A DNA stretch of 64,000 nucleotides from Methylobacterium sp. Leaf91 (GCF_001422815.1 NZ_LMMP01000051.1:154592-218591); one strand, 5' to 3'. Positions 15,267-24,581 are shown, numbered from the stretch's first letter. Notes: generated from the sequence alone by a model not told the origin. Made by a program: numbers and translations.

Positions 15267-16094
15267 ATGTCCTACACCCCCCCGAAGAAACTCCAGGCCG
15301 CGATCCTCGACTGGGCCGGGACCGTCGTCGATTTCGGCTCCTTCGCGCCGACCCAGATCTTCGTCGAGGCCTTCGCGGAATTCGGCGTCGCCGTCAGCCT
15401 GCCCGAGGCGCGCGGCCCGATGGGCATGGGCAAGTGGGACCATATCCGCACGCTCCTGAACCAGCCCGAGATCGCCGCGCGCTACGCGGCCGCCCACGGA
15501 CATCCGGCCACCGACACCGACGTCACCGCGATCTACGAGCGCTTCATGCCGTTGCAGATCGAGAAGATCGCCGAACACTCGGCCGTGATCCCCGGCGCCC
15601 TCGACGCCATCGCCGACCTCAGGGCAGGGGGGCTCAAGATCGGCTCCTGCTCAGGTTACCCGGCGCGCGTCATGGAGCGCGTGGTCGCGCTCGCCGCCAC
15701 CAACGGCTACGTCGCCGACCATGTGGTGGCCACGGACGAAGTTCCGAACGGGCGCCCCTTTCCGGCCCAGGCGCTGGCGAACGTCATCGCGCTCGGCATC
15801 GACGACGTCGCCGCCTGCGTGAAGGTGGACGACACGGTGCCGGGCATCCTCGAAGGCCGCAAAGCCGGCATGTGGACGGTGGCGCTCACCTGCTCGGGTA
15901 ACGCGCTGGGGCTGACCTACGACGCGTTCCGCGCGCTGTCCGCCGATCGCCTCGCCTCCGAGCGGAGGCGGATCGCCACCCTGTTCGCGGAATCCAAGCC
16001 CCACTTCCTCATCGACACGATCGCCGACCTGCCGGGCGTCGTCGCCGATATCAACGGATTGCTGGCGGCCGGACGCATGCCACAGGCCTGCTAG
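15267..16094 (+). CDS. phnX: Phosphonoacetaldehyde hydrolase (phosphonatase)
   Basis: A 275-residue HAD-superfamily enzyme that splits phosphonoacetaldehyde to acetaldehyde and phosphate. The first motif is ILDWAGTVVDFGSFAP with nucleophile D15 and the phosphonatase-specific Ala17 in place of the usual second Asp. The Schiff-base lysine is K56 in MGMGKWDHIRTL. Later motifs are KIGSCSGYPARVME and CVKVDDTVPGILEGRKAGMWTVA. The gap from phnW is 54 bases. Together the two enzymes complete AEP breakdown to inorganic phosphate. The stop codon lies inside the left arm of the 15-bp terminator palindrome. Confidence 0.95.
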   Translation: MSYTPPKKLQAAILDWAGTVVDFGSFAPTQIFVEAFAEFGVAVSLPEARGPMGMGKWDHIRTLLNQPEIAARYAAAHGHPATDTDVTAIYERFMPLQIEKIAEHSAVIPGALDAIADLRAGGLKIGSCSGYPARVMERVVALAATNGYVADHVVATDEVPNGRPFPAQALANVIALGIDDVAACVKVDDTVPGILEGRKAGMWTVALTCSGNALGLTYDAFRALSADRLASERRRIATLFAESKPHFLIDTIADLPGVVADINGLLAAGRMPQAC

Positions 16095-16132
16095 AGCTGC
16101 ACCCGACCACGTTGGGCCGGGTGCAGCTCTAG
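16091..16132 (+). terminator. Perfect 15-bp palindrome at the end of phnX
   Basis: CTAGAGCTGCACCCG (16091-16105) and CGGGTGCAGCTCTAG (16118-16132) are exact reverse complements around a 12-base loop, and are followed by ACCTCTATTTT. The left arm includes the phnX stop TAG (16092-16094). It is a strong candidate for termination or 3'-end protection separating phnWX from the uptake operon downstream. Confidence 0.7.
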
Positions 16133-16156
16133 ACCTCTATTTTGCCGCGCTCCTTT

Positions 16157-16195
16157 TCGCCGAACCGGCATCCGCTTCGGCGGAGAACACTCTAA
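16157..16195. repeat. Interspersed 39-bp repeat, copy 1
   Basis: This 39-base stretch (TCGCCGAACCGGCATCCGC..., ending ACTCTAA) matches 34 of 39 positions with the copy at 28241-28279. It contains a 7-bp hairpin arm pair, CGCCGAA/TTCGGCG. Both copies lie in intergenic DNA just outside operons. Confidence 0.75.
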
Positions 16196-16439
16196 GGGAC
16201 ACCGCGTCACGGCTGGAGACCGTTTCACGGGAGCAATCGAAAGGTTTCAACATCGACCCGCGGCCAAGCGCCGGGGGTCGATTTCGGCCGTCCGCAATCA
16301 ACGTAAGTAATTCTGCGCCATGATCTTGAAATAGGCAGCATATGCAAAAAGCCTGGACTTGATTGCACGGGGTTTTGTCTTCTTCCTGTCATGCATCAGG
16401 ATTTAAACGTCGGAACGACAAGACTCCGGAGCATTATCG

Positions 16440-17459
16440 ATGAAAATCCTCGGCCTCCTCGCTCTGACCCTCGCCCTGACGTCGCCGACCCTGGCCATGG
16501 CCGCCGAGCGCACAAAGCTCACGATCTACACGGCCCTCGAGAACGATCAGCTCGTTCCCTTCAAAGCCGGGATCGAGCGGGCGGTGCCGGAGGTCGAGGT
16601 GGTCTGGGTGCGCGATTCGACGGGCGTCATCACCGCACGGTTCCTGGCCGAGAAGGATAATCCCCGCGCCGACATGGTGATGGGGCTGGCCGCCTCCAGC
16701 CTGCTGCTGTTCGAGAAGCAGGGCCTGCTCGCCACCTACGAGCCGAAGGGCGCCGATGCGCTGAAGCCCGCCTTCCGCGATTCCATCGGCCCCTACAGCT
16801 GGACCGGAACCGACGCCTCCATCGGCGTGGTCTGTTTCAATACGGCGGAAGCCGAGAAGGACGGGGTGAAGACCCCCGTGCGCTGGGCCGATCTCCTGGT
16901 GCCCGCACTGAAGGGCAAGGTGGTGATGCCGCATCCCGCCTCCTCGGGCACCGGTTACCTGCTGGTCGCCGGCTGGCTCCAGGGCATGGGCGAGGAGGCC
17001 GGCTGGGCCTACATGGACAAACTCCACGAGAACATCGCCGCCTACCTGCATTCGGGCTCGGCCCCCTGCGTCCAGGCCGCGCGCGGCGAGCGCACCGCCG
17101 GCCTGTCGCTGGACATGCGCGGCGCCTCGGAGAAGACGAAGGGCGCACCTCTGGCCGTCGTCGTCCCCGCCGACGGCACGGGCTGGGACGAAGAGGCCTA
17201 CGCCATCGTCGGCACCACCAAGCACCTGGATCTGGCCCGCAAGGTCGCCGACTGGGGCACCACCAAGGCCGCCAACGAACTCTACGCCAAGAGCTACGCG
17301 GTGGTGGCCTATCCGGGCGTCGCCAACGTGCCGGCGAACTACCCCGCCAATGCCGAGGCCGCGATGATCAAGAACGATCTCGGCTGGATGGCCGACAACC
17401 GTGAGCGGGTGCTCGCCGAATGGTCGCGCCGCTACGAGGCGAAGGCTGCCAAGAAGTAG
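16440..17459 (+). CDS. Periplasmic 2-aminoethylphosphonate-binding protein of an ABC importer
   Basis: A 339-residue exported binding protein of the iron/AEP (type 2 periplasmic) family. The signal peptide is MKILGLLALTLALTSPTLAMA (cleavage near 22). The mature start is KLTIYTALENDQLVPFKAGI, followed by VVWVRDSTGVITARFLAEKD and VMPHPASSGTGYLL. The family resembles PhnS2-type AEP-binding proteins, and its place between phnX and an ATPase/fused-permease pair supports that. SD-like CCGGAG lies ahead of the start. It opens a four-gene operon in which the downstream genes overlap by 4 bases. Iron or another anion is the main alternative ligand. Confidence 0.85.
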   Translation: MKILGLLALTLALTSPTLAMAAERTKLTIYTALENDQLVPFKAGIERAVPEVEVVWVRDSTGVITARFLAEKDNPRADMVMGLAASSLLLFEKQGLLATYEPKGADALKPAFRDSIGPYSWTGTDASIGVVCFNTAEAEKDGVKTPVRWADLLVPALKGKVVMPHPASSGTGYLLVAGWLQGMGEEAGWAYMDKLHENIAAYLHSGSAPCVQAARGERTAGLSLDMRGASEKTKGAPLAVVVPADGTGWDEEAYAIVGTTKHLDLARKVADWGTTKAANELYAKSYAVVAYPGVANVPANYPANAEAAMIKNDLGWMADNRERVLAEWSRRYEAKAAKK

Positions 17460-17515
17460 CCGCGACGACGCAAAGCGAGCCTGAACGACCACACGAAAGA
17501 GTAGGGGGCACCGCC

Positions 17516-18613
17516 ATGACGCTTCGCGATGCGACGCCGTTCCTCAGGGTTTCGGGATTGTCGAAGCGTTACGGGGCCTTCACCGCCCTCGACGGAATCG
17601 ACCTGGAAATCGGCCGGGGCGAGTTCGTCTGCTTCCTCGGTCCCTCCGGCTGCGGCAAGACCACCCTGCTGCGCCTGATCGCCGGGCTCGACCGTCAGGA
17701 TTCGGGACGTATCGTGATCGGCGGCGTCGACGTCTCGACGGCGCCCCCGGCGGCGCGCGACTTCGGCATCGTGTTCCAATCCTACGCGCTATTTCCGAAC
17801 CTGACGGTGGCGGCCAACGTCGCCTACGGCCTCGTCAACGGGCGAATGCCGAAGGCGCAGGTCACCGCGCGGGTCGCCGAACTCCTGGCCCTGGTCGGGC
17901 TGCCCGAGCAGGGGCCTAAATATCCGGTCCAGCTTTCGGGGGGCCAGCAGCAGCGGGTGGCCCTCGCCCGGGCGCTGGCGACCTCGCCCTCCCTGCTCCT
18001 CCTCGACGAGCCGCTCTCGGCCCTCGATGCCAAGGTCCGTACCCGGCTGCGCGACGAGATTCGCCAGCTTCAGAAGCGCCTCGGGATCACCACCATCATG
18101 GTCACGCACGACCAGGAGGAGGCGCTCGCCATGGCCGACCGGGTCGTGGTGATGAATCGCGGCGCGATCGAGCAGGTCGGCACCCCGGCGGAGATCTACC
18201 GGAACCCGGCCACCGCCTTCGTGGCCGACTTCATCGGCGCCATGACGTTCCTCGACGCCCGGGTGGGATCGGCCCGGCAGATCCGGGTCGGTGCCGTCGA
18301 TCTCGTCTGCGAGGACGGGCGCGGCTTCGTCCCCGGCAGTCCCGTGCGCCTCGGCTTCCGCCCGGAGGAGATCCGGGTCGGCAACGTGCGTCCCACCGAT
18401 GTCAACGCCTTCCAGGTGCGGGTGCGCAGCCTCGAATTCCTCGGAGCCTTCACCCGCGCCCGCCTGGAACCGAGCCTCGACCTGGGCGGCTCCCTGGTCG
18501 CCGACGTCTCGGCCAATCTCCACGGCGACCTCGCCCTGACGGAAGGCCAGTACCTCTACGTCTCCCTGCCGCCGGCGGCCCTGCGGGCCTTCCCCGTGGC
18601 CGCCCGCCCGTGA
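17516..18613 (+). CDS. ABC importer ATPase, AEP type
   Basis: A 365-residue ATPase. Walker A is GPSGCGKTTLL (~45), Q-loop VFQSYALFPNLTV, signature LSGGQQQRVALARAL (~140), Walker B LLLLDEPLSALD and H-loop VTHDQEEA. The C-terminal ~110 residues form a TOBE domain (VRLGFRPEEIRVGNVRP), as in MalK/FbpC/PotA ATPases. Start ATG 17516 has AGTAGGGGGC just upstream. It follows the binding protein by 56 bases and its stop overlaps the permease start (GTGA). It drives uptake of AEP in this cluster (PhnT-like role). Confidence 0.9.
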   Translation: MTLRDATPFLRVSGLSKRYGAFTALDGIDLEIGRGEFVCFLGPSGCGKTTLLRLIAGLDRQDSGRIVIGGVDVSTAPPAARDFGIVFQSYALFPNLTVAANVAYGLVNGRMPKAQVTARVAELLALVGLPEQGPKYPVQLSGGQQQRVALARALATSPSLLLLDEPLSALDAKVRTRLRDEIRQLQKRLGITTIMVTHDQEEALAMADRVVVMNRGAIEQVGTPAEIYRNPATAFVADFIGAMTFLDARVGSARQIRVGAVDLVCEDGRGFVPGSPVRLGFRPEEIRVGNVRPTDVNAFQVRVRSLEFLGAFTRARLEPSLDLGGSLVADVSANLHGDLALTEGQYLYVSLPPAALRAFPVAARP

Positions 18614-20382
18614 GCCGCGCCATGGCCGAGTCCGTCCTGGGGACATCTTCCCTCGTCGTCTCCCTGCCGGAGGCGGCCCTGTCCCTGCCGAAGGCCTTGC
18701 CCGCCAAGCGCCGCACCGTGCCCGAAGCCGCCATCGGCACCGCCCTGATCGCGGTGCTGTGCCTGTTCCTTCTGCTCATCATCGCGCTGCCGCTGGGCAC
18801 GCTGCTGATCAAGAGCCTGGAGGCGCCGGATGGCGGGATGGCGGGCCTGTCCAACTTCCGCACCTACTTCGCGACGCCGACCCTGGTCGATGCGCTGCTC
18901 AACAGCCTCACCGTGGCCGGCATCGTCGTGGCACTCGTGGTGCCCCTGGCCTTCGGCTACGCCTACGCGCTCACCCGCACGGCAATGCCGTTCAAGGCCC
19001 TATTCCTGGCCCTGGCCCTGCTGCCGCTGTTCGCGCCCTCGCTGCTCTCGGGGATCGCGCTCACCTACATCCTCGGCAACCAGGGCTTCCTACGCGGGCT
19101 CCTGTTCGGCCACAGCGTCTACGGGCCGATCGGCATCACCCTCGCCGAATGCCTCTACGCCTTCCCGCACGCCCTCATCATCCTCGTCACCGCCCTCGGC
19201 CTCTCGGACGGACGCCTCTACGAGGCCGCCTCCGCCATGGGCACGAGCCGCCTGCGCACCTTCGTGACCGTGACGCTGCCGGGTGCCCGCTACGGCCTCG
19301 TCAGCGCGGCCTTCGTGGTCTTCACCCTCGTGGTCACGGATTTCGGCATCCCGAAGGTGATCGGCGGCCAGTACCCGGTGCTCGCCACCGACGCCTACCG
19401 CCAGGTGGTCGGCCAGCAGAACTTCCCCATGGGCGCCGTGGTCGGCCTCCTGATGCTGGTGCCGGCGGTGCTGGCCTTCATCGTCGACCGGCTCATCCAG
19501 CGCCGGCAATCGTCCCTGCTCTCGGCCCGCTCCGTACCCTACGAACCGAAGCCCCATCCGGTCCGCGACCGCCTCGTCCTGGTCTACGCCATGCTCGTGG
19601 CCGGCGTGATCGTGGGCACCTACGGGGTCGCGGTCTGGGCCTCGTTCATCCGCTACTGGCCCTACAATCTCGGCCTGACCCTGGACCATTACGACTTCGC
19701 GGCGGCCGATTCCGATGGCTGGTCGCCCTACTGGAACTCGCTCGCCATGGCGCTCTCGGTCGCGGCCATCGGCACGATGACGGTGTTCTGCGGGGCCTAC
19801 CTCATCGAGAAGCTGAAGCTGTTTCCCGCCGGTCGGGCCTTCGCGCAGTTGCTGGCGATGCTGCCGCTCGCGGTGCCGGGCCTCGTGCTCGGCCTCGGCT
19901 ACGTGTTCTTCTTCAACGCGCCCTGGAACCCGCTGAACGTCCTCTACGGGACCCTGGCGCTCCTCGTGATCAACACGCTGGCGCATTACTACACGGTCGC
20001 CCACGTCACGGCGACGACGGCCCTGAAGCAGATCGACCCGGAATTCGAGGCGGTGTCGGCCTCCCTGAAGGTACCGTTCTGGCAGACCTTCCGCCGGGTC
20101 AGCCTGCCGATCTGCCTGCCAACCGTGCTCGAACTGTTCGTCTACCTGTTCGTCAACGCCATGACGACGGTCTCGGCGGTGATCTTCCTCTACGGGCCGA
20201 GCACCAAGCTCGCCGCCATCGCCATCGTCCACATGGACGAGGCCGGCACCACGGCCGCCGCCGCCGCAATGGCGAGCGTGATCATGGCGACCGCCCTCGG
20301 TGCCCGCCTCGCTCTGGCGCTGGTCAACCGCTTCGTGATCGCCCGCGCCCAGGGCTGGCGCCGCCGCGAGGCGACCGCATGA
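18610..20382 (+). CDS. ABC importer permease, two fused transmembrane halves, AEP type
   Basis: A 590-residue protein with two BPD_transp_1 permease units: TM helices about 40-290 (EAASAMGTSRLRTFVTVTLPGA is the first EAA loop) and about 330-580 (EAVSASLKVPFWQTFRRVSLPI is the second). Fused permeases of this type occur in FbpB/ThiP and in PhnU2-type AEP transporters. The start is GTG 18610, overlapping the ATPase stop by 4 bases; ATG 18622 is an alternative. Its stop region overlaps the next ATG. It forms the membrane channel for the upstream ATPase and binding protein. Confidence 0.9.
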   Translation: MSRAMAESVLGTSSLVVSLPEAALSLPKALPAKRRTVPEAAIGTALIAVLCLFLLLIIALPLGTLLIKSLEAPDGGMAGLSNFRTYFATPTLVDALLNSLTVAGIVVALVVPLAFGYAYALTRTAMPFKALFLALALLPLFAPSLLSGIALTYILGNQGFLRGLLFGHSVYGPIGITLAECLYAFPHALIILVTALGLSDGRLYEAASAMGTSRLRTFVTVTLPGARYGLVSAAFVVFTLVVTDFGIPKVIGGQYPVLATDAYRQVVGQQNFPMGAVVGLLMLVPAVLAFIVDRLIQRRQSSLLSARSVPYEPKPHPVRDRLVLVYAMLVAGVIVGTYGVAVWASFIRYWPYNLGLTLDHYDFAAADSDGWSPYWNSLAMALSVAAIGTMTVFCGAYLIEKLKLFPAGRAFAQLLAMLPLAVPGLVLGLGYVFFFNAPWNPLNVLYGTLALLVINTLAHYYTVAHVTATTALKQIDPEFEAVSASLKVPFWQTFRRVSLPICLPTVLELFVYLFVNAMTTVSAVIFLYGPSTKLAAIAIVHMDEAGTTAAAAAMASVIMATALGARLALALVNRFVIARAQGWRRREATA

Positions 20383-21755
20383 GCCGGGACGCACGGATCG
20401 CCGAATCCGAGGGCGACACCAACCGCACCGACCGGCGCGCCGCCTGGCAGGCGCGGAGCCTCGACACGGCGACGCGCGGGCTGCTCGCCCGGGATTCGGA
20501 CGCCTTCCTGCACCAGTCGGTCTCGACGCCCTGCCTCAACGCGATCGTGCGGGCGGAGGGCATCTGGATCGAGGACGCGGCCGGGCGCCGCTACATGGAT
20601 TTCCACGGCAACAACGTCCACCATATCGGCTACGGCCATCCGCGCCTCAAGCGCGCCATTGCCGAGCAGATGGACGCGCTGCCCTTCGCGCCCAGGCGCT
20701 ACGCCTGCGAGCCTGCCGTGGCTCTGGCCGAGAAGCTCGCGGCGATCACACCGGGCAACCTCGCGAAGGTGCTGTTCACCACCGGCGGCTCGGACGCGGT
20801 CGAGGTGGCGGTGAAGGTCGCCCGCACGGCCACCGGCCGGCACAAGACTCTGTCGTTCTGGGATGCCTTCCACGGCGCCGGCACCGGCTCGGCGGCGATG
20901 TCGGGCGAGATGCTGTTCCGCTCCGGCCCCGCTGGGCCCCTGGTGGCCGGTGCCCTGCACGTCGCCCCCTTCGGCGGCTATCGCTGCCCCTACGGCACCG
21001 ACAGCGCCGAGGCGAGCGGCCGGGCCTGCGCCCGGATGATCGATTACGTCCTCACCCGCGACCCCGACGTGGCGGCCCTCGTCGCCGAGCCGACGCGGGC
21101 AGTGCCCTACATCCCGCCGCCGGGCTTCTGGGCGGAGGTCCGGCGCATCTGCGACCGGCACGGCGTATTGCTGATCTTCGACGAGATCCCCACCGGCCTG
21201 GGCAAGACCGGGCGGATGTTCTCCTGCGAGCATGACGGCGTCGCCCCCGACATCCTGGTGATCGGCAAGGGGCTCGGCGGCGGCATCCTGCCCATCGCGG
21301 CAGTGATCGCCGACCCGAGCCTCGATGTCGGCGGCGCCTGGGCGTTCGGCCATTACACTCACGAGAAGAACCCGGTGACGACGCGGGCCGCCCTGGAGAC
21401 GATCCGGATCATCGAGGACGAGGATCTCGTCGCCAACGCCGCGCGGGTCGGGGCGCTGGCCGTTGCCCGCCTCGGCGCCATGATGGACCGTTGCCCGTCC
21501 ATCGGCGACGTGCGCGGCCGGGGCTGCCTCATCGGCATCGAACTCGTGCGCGACCGCGCCAGCCGCGAGCCCGATGCCGACCTCGCCGAGGCGGTGCTCT
21601 ACCGGGCGCTCGATGCCGGCCTGTCGTTCAAGACCACCATGGGCAACGTCCTGACCCTGACGCCGCCGCTGACCGTCACGCCGGAGCAGATGATGGACGC
21701 CCTCGACATCGTCGAGACAGCCATCGAGGAAGCGACACGAGAGCGCCGGAGATAA
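20379..21755 (+). CDS. pbfA: Class III PLP enzyme, probable (R)-1-hydroxy-2-aminoethylphosphonate ammonia-lyase
   Basis: A 458-residue class III aminotransferase-fold protein. Motifs are GIWIEDAAGRRYMDFHG (61-77), KVLFTTGGSDAVEVAVKVAR (130-149), FWDAFHGAGTGS (160-171), LIFDEIPTGLGKTGRMF with Asp268, and the PLP lysine K297 in IGKGLGGGILP. The start ATG 20379 overlaps the permease stop (ATGA). Class III enzymes next to phnWX and AEP transport are the setting in which PbfA was described. PbfA removes ammonia from 1-hydroxy-AEP to give phosphonoacetaldehyde, widening the pathway to that substrate. An omega-amino-acid transaminase is the alternative, as the assignment rests on context. Confidence 0.6.
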   Translation: MSRDARIAESEGDTNRTDRRAAWQARSLDTATRGLLARDSDAFLHQSVSTPCLNAIVRAEGIWIEDAAGRRYMDFHGNNVHHIGYGHPRLKRAIAEQMDALPFAPRRYACEPAVALAEKLAAITPGNLAKVLFTTGGSDAVEVAVKVARTATGRHKTLSFWDAFHGAGTGSAAMSGEMLFRSGPAGPLVAGALHVAPFGGYRCPYGTDSAEASGRACARMIDYVLTRDPDVAALVAEPTRAVPYIPPPGFWAEVRRICDRHGVLLIFDEIPTGLGKTGRMFSCEHDGVAPDILVIGKGLGGGILPIAAVIADPSLDVGGAWAFGHYTHEKNPVTTRAALETIRIIEDEDLVANAARVGALAVARLGAMMDRCPSIGDVRGRGCLIGIELVRDRASREPDADLAEAVLYRALDAGLSFKTTMGNVLTLTPPLTVTPEQMMDALDIVETAIEEATRERRR

Positions 21756-21938
21756 CCGGCCCCCTGCTGCTCCGCGACGGTTCTTGCGGTTCGCAGTCAA
21801 GTCCCGGGAGCACAACCATGCATTCGGCGCCCCTCAGGCAACAGTCGCGTTCACCGGATTGGGAACTCAGGTCTATCCGGCCTTACACAGCTCGATGAAA
21901 CCGGGCTTTCCGGCCGACGACCGCGATGGAGGGGGCCA

Positions 21939-22979
21939 TCAGCGCCCCGGTCCGACGTTGTCGGCGGCGAAGGCGTCCCGGCCGCCGAGGGGTTTCGGCC
22001 GCCCCTCCGTGCTGTCGCGGGCGGTCTGGCGTTCCATCTCCGAGTTGATCTCGGCGCCGAGCAGGACGACCACGATCGACAGCCACATCCACGACATCAA
22101 GCCGATGCCGGCGCCGAGCGACCCGTAGATGCGGTTGTAGCTGTCGAAGCTGGCGACGTACCAGGAGAACACCCCGGAGGTGCAGACCCAGAGAAACGCC
22201 GCCAGCGCACTGCCCCAGGTCACCCAGCGCCATTTCGCCCGGCGCCGGCTCGGGCCGTAGCGATAGATCAGCGACAGGCTCAGACTCACCACGACCAGGA
22301 TGACCGGCCACCGCGCCACGGACAGGAGCGTGTCGGCCAATCCCCCGAACCCGACCCGCTCCAGGATCGCGGGAAGGAGGACGACGACGCTGATCGTCAG
22401 GAGGAGAAACGCGGCCCCGCCGAGTGTGAACAGGAAGGTCGTGGCATAGAACCGGACCAGGGTCCGGTCCTCCCGCTCCCGGTAGATGACGTTGAGGGCA
22501 TCGAAGAGGGCGCTGACGCCGGAATTCGCGCTCCACAGGGCGATGAGCAGGCTGATCGTCGAGGTGAGACCGAGCGACCCCGTGCTGCGTTCGGCGATCC
22601 GCACCAGCTGCTCGGCCAAAAGATCGAGGGCCGCGGTGGGGAGGATGTAGGTCAGGAGGCCGACATGCTGGCTGATCACGGCGGGATCGGAAAACACCCC
22701 GTAGATCGAGACCACGGCGACGAGACCGGGAAACACGGCGAGCAGGGCGAAGAAGGCGACGCCGCCGGCGGTGGTCAGCACGCGATCCTGCGGCAGGGCC
22801 CACAGGACACGCCAGAGGATGTCCTTCCATCCGGCCCCAGGAATGTCGGAGGGACGGCTGGCATCGCGGCCCCGGTCCGGCTCCCGCGCCCGCTGCCGGG
22901 CCGTCTCGAGGGCGGCGGAATCCTGCGACCGCGTGCCGACCGAGCGCCAGTCGTCTCCCTCGTCAACGTCCTGGACCAT
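21939..22979 (-). CDS. YihY/BrkB-family membrane protein
   Basis: A 346-residue protein with a charged ~70-residue N-terminal cytoplasmic part. The YihY/virulence factor BrkB domain follows: TTAGGVAFFALLAVFPGLVAV (first long helix) and RSTGSLGLTSTISLLIALWSA. Then come NVIYREREDRTLVRFYATTF, RRRAKWRWVTWGSALAAFLW and SLGAGIGLMSWMWLSIVVVLLGAEIN. About six membrane helices. These proteins were once misannotated as RNase BN; their real function is unknown. Start ATG 22979 is used; in-frame ATGs at 23012 and 23081 are possible. It converges with pbfA and does not look functionally linked to it. Confidence 0.85.
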   Translation of the reverse strand: MVQDVDEGDDWRSVGTRSQDSAALETARQRAREPDRGRDASRPSDIPGAGWKDILWRVLWALPQDRVLTTAGGVAFFALLAVFPGLVAVVSIYGVFSDPAVISQHVGLLTYILPTAALDLLAEQLVRIAERSTGSLGLTSTISLLIALWSANSGVSALFDALNVIYREREDRTLVRFYATTFLFTLGGAAFLLLTISVVVLLPAILERVGFGGLADTLLSVARWPVILVVVSLSLSLIYRYGPSRRRAKWRWVTWGSALAAFLWVCTSGVFSWYVASFDSYNRIYGSLGAGIGLMSWMWLSIVVVLLGAEINSEMERQTARDSTEGRPKPLGGRDAFAADNVGPGR

Positions 22980-23020
22980 GGCTGCATCTCTGTGGGGGCC
23001 GGGTCGCGTCATCGGGCTGC

Positions 23021-23052
23021 AAGCCTCGGAACCGGCAAGCCTCGGAACCGGC
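23021..23052. repeat. 16-bp perfect tandem duplication
   Basis: AAGCCTCGGAACCGGC occurs twice back to back (23021-23036 and 23037-23052), upstream of the yihY start codon used here. If translation began at 23081, the duplication would fall in the coding frame (16 bases is not a multiple of three), which slightly favours a downstream start. Confidence 0.8.
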
Positions 23053-23261
23053 GAAACCGGGAACCCGACGATGGGCGCCATCTCACCTTATGGCATCCGC
23101 CGGGACAGCGCATCGGCGTCAGAAAAGCACGGCGCATCGGCGCTGGAAAAGACCGGCGCATGAGGCGATCGCAATCCGAGCCGAGCCTGGGTCCCGCCTC
23201 AATCCTGCGATAGCCCGTACCGACCTTGACAGCCCGTTAACCGGCCGGTCGTCCAGGTTGC

Positions 23262-24581
23262 ATGGGACGGCAGTTTTCGGGGGCACGAGTGTTCGGACGA
23301 ATTGAACGGGATGGGCGTGCGGCGCTCGTCCTGACGGCACTACTCGCCCTGCCGGCCTGCGCCGGCCGCCCGTCCGGCGTGCTCCTGCCCATCGCCGATG
23401 CGGGGGCGGTGCCCGGGACCTCGCGTGTCGACATGCTCGTTGCGACGACCCGCAAATCCGCGGCGGACAAGGGCGTTCTGTTCTCCGGCGAGCGGGGCGA
23501 GGCCGTGACCTATACCGACCTCGCGGTCTCTATCCCGCCGGACGCCACGCGACAGCCCGGCTCGGTTCAATGGCCGAAATCCGTTCCGGGCAATCCGGCC
23601 ACCGACTTCGTGGCACTGCGCGCCGACCCGGTCGAGCGGTCGAAGGTCGCCACCTGGACAGGTCGGTCGGTCCGGCGCGGGGCCAAGCGCCACGCTCTCG
23701 TCTTCGTGCACGGCTTCAACAACAAGTTCGAGGACGCGGTCTTTCGGTTCGCGCAGATCGTGCATGATTCCGGCGCCGAGGTCGCACCCGTCCTGTTCAC
23801 GTGGCCGTCGCGCGGCAGTGTGCTCGCCTATGGGTACGACCGGGAGAGTACCAACTTCTCCCGCAACGCCCTGGAGACGCTGTTGCGCGACCTCGCGCGG
23901 GACCCGAATGTCGGTGAGATCACCGTCCTGGCCCACTCGATGGGCAACTGGCTCGCCCTGGAAAGCCTCCGTCAGATGGCCATCCGCGACAAGCGCGTGG
24001 CCCCCAAGATCCGAAACGTGATCCTGGCGGCACCCGACGTCGATATGGACCTCGCCCGCGCTGCGTTCCACGACATGGGCAAGGACCGCCCACGCCTGAC
24101 GCTGATGGTGTCCGGGGACGACCAGGCTCTCGCCGTCTCCCGCTTGGTCTGGGGTGACAGCGTACGATTGGGGGCCATCGACCCTGCTGCCGAGCCCTAT
24201 CGTTCCGAGTTGGAACGGGAGAACGTCGCAGTCCTGAACCTGTCGACAGTGAAGTCGGACGATGCGCTCAACCACGGCAAGTTCGCATCCGGCGAAGTCG
24301 TCGCCTTGCTGGGTAGACGGCTTGCCGACGGCCAGCCGATCTCGGACGGGCAGATCGGCATCGGCGACCGGCTGGTGAGTACGGCCGCGGGTGCCGCATC
24401 GACGGTGGCGACGGGGGCGGCGTTGGCGGTTGCGGCCCCGGTCGCGCTCGTCGACCCGCAGACCCGTGAAACATATGGCGAGCACCTGTCGAACATGGGC
24501 TCGGGCCTCCGCGACACCGTGGGCTCCACAGTCGACCTCGCCGGTGCCCCGGTTCGCGCGCTGGGTGGAAGCGGGCGTTAG
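23262..24581 (+). CDS. Exported alpha/beta hydrolase, DUF900 family
   Basis: A 439-residue protein. The N-terminal hydrophobic segment ends in a lipobox (LALPACAG, Cys33), so it is likely a lipoprotein. Residues ~55-330 form the DUF900 hydrolase: MLVATTRKSAADKGVLFSGE, LVFVHGFNNKFEDAVFRFAQ, FTWPSRGSVLAYGYDRESTN and the nucleophile elbow LAHSMGN with Ser226. Catalytic Asp and His candidates lie in VSGDDQALAVS and DALNHGKF. The C-terminal ~80 residues are Ala/Gly-rich (AAGAASTVATGAALAVAAPV). It probably acts as an envelope esterase; the substrate is unknown. It stands alone. Confidence 0.85.
   Translation: MGRQFSGARVFGRIERDGRAALVLTALLALPACAGRPSGVLLPIADAGAVPGTSRVDMLVATTRKSAADKGVLFSGERGEAVTYTDLAVSIPPDATRQPGSVQWPKSVPGNPATDFVALRADPVERSKVATWTGRSVRRGAKRHALVFVHGFNNKFEDAVFRFAQIVHDSGAEVAPVLFTWPSRGSVLAYGYDRESTNFSRNALETLLRDLARDPNVGEITVLAHSMGNWLALESLRQMAIRDKRVAPKIRNVILAAPDVDMDLARAAFHDMGKDRPRLTLMVSGDDQALAVSRLVWGDSVRLGAIDPAAEPYRSELERENVAVLNLSTVKSDDALNHGKFASGEVVALLGRRLADGQPISDGQIGIGDRLVSTAAGAASTVATGAALAVAAPVALVDPQTRETYGEHLSNMGSGLRDTVGSTVDLAGAPVRALGGSGR

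Noticed and set aside
18759..20378. The upstream part of a long frame that ends with the class III PLP enzyme
   Set aside because: This part is an alternative reading of the fused permease. The real PLP enzyme starts at ATG 20379, overlapping the permease stop.
20190..21815. A 541-residue frame antisense to the probable pbfA gene
   Set aside because: No family features; shadow of a high-GC gene.
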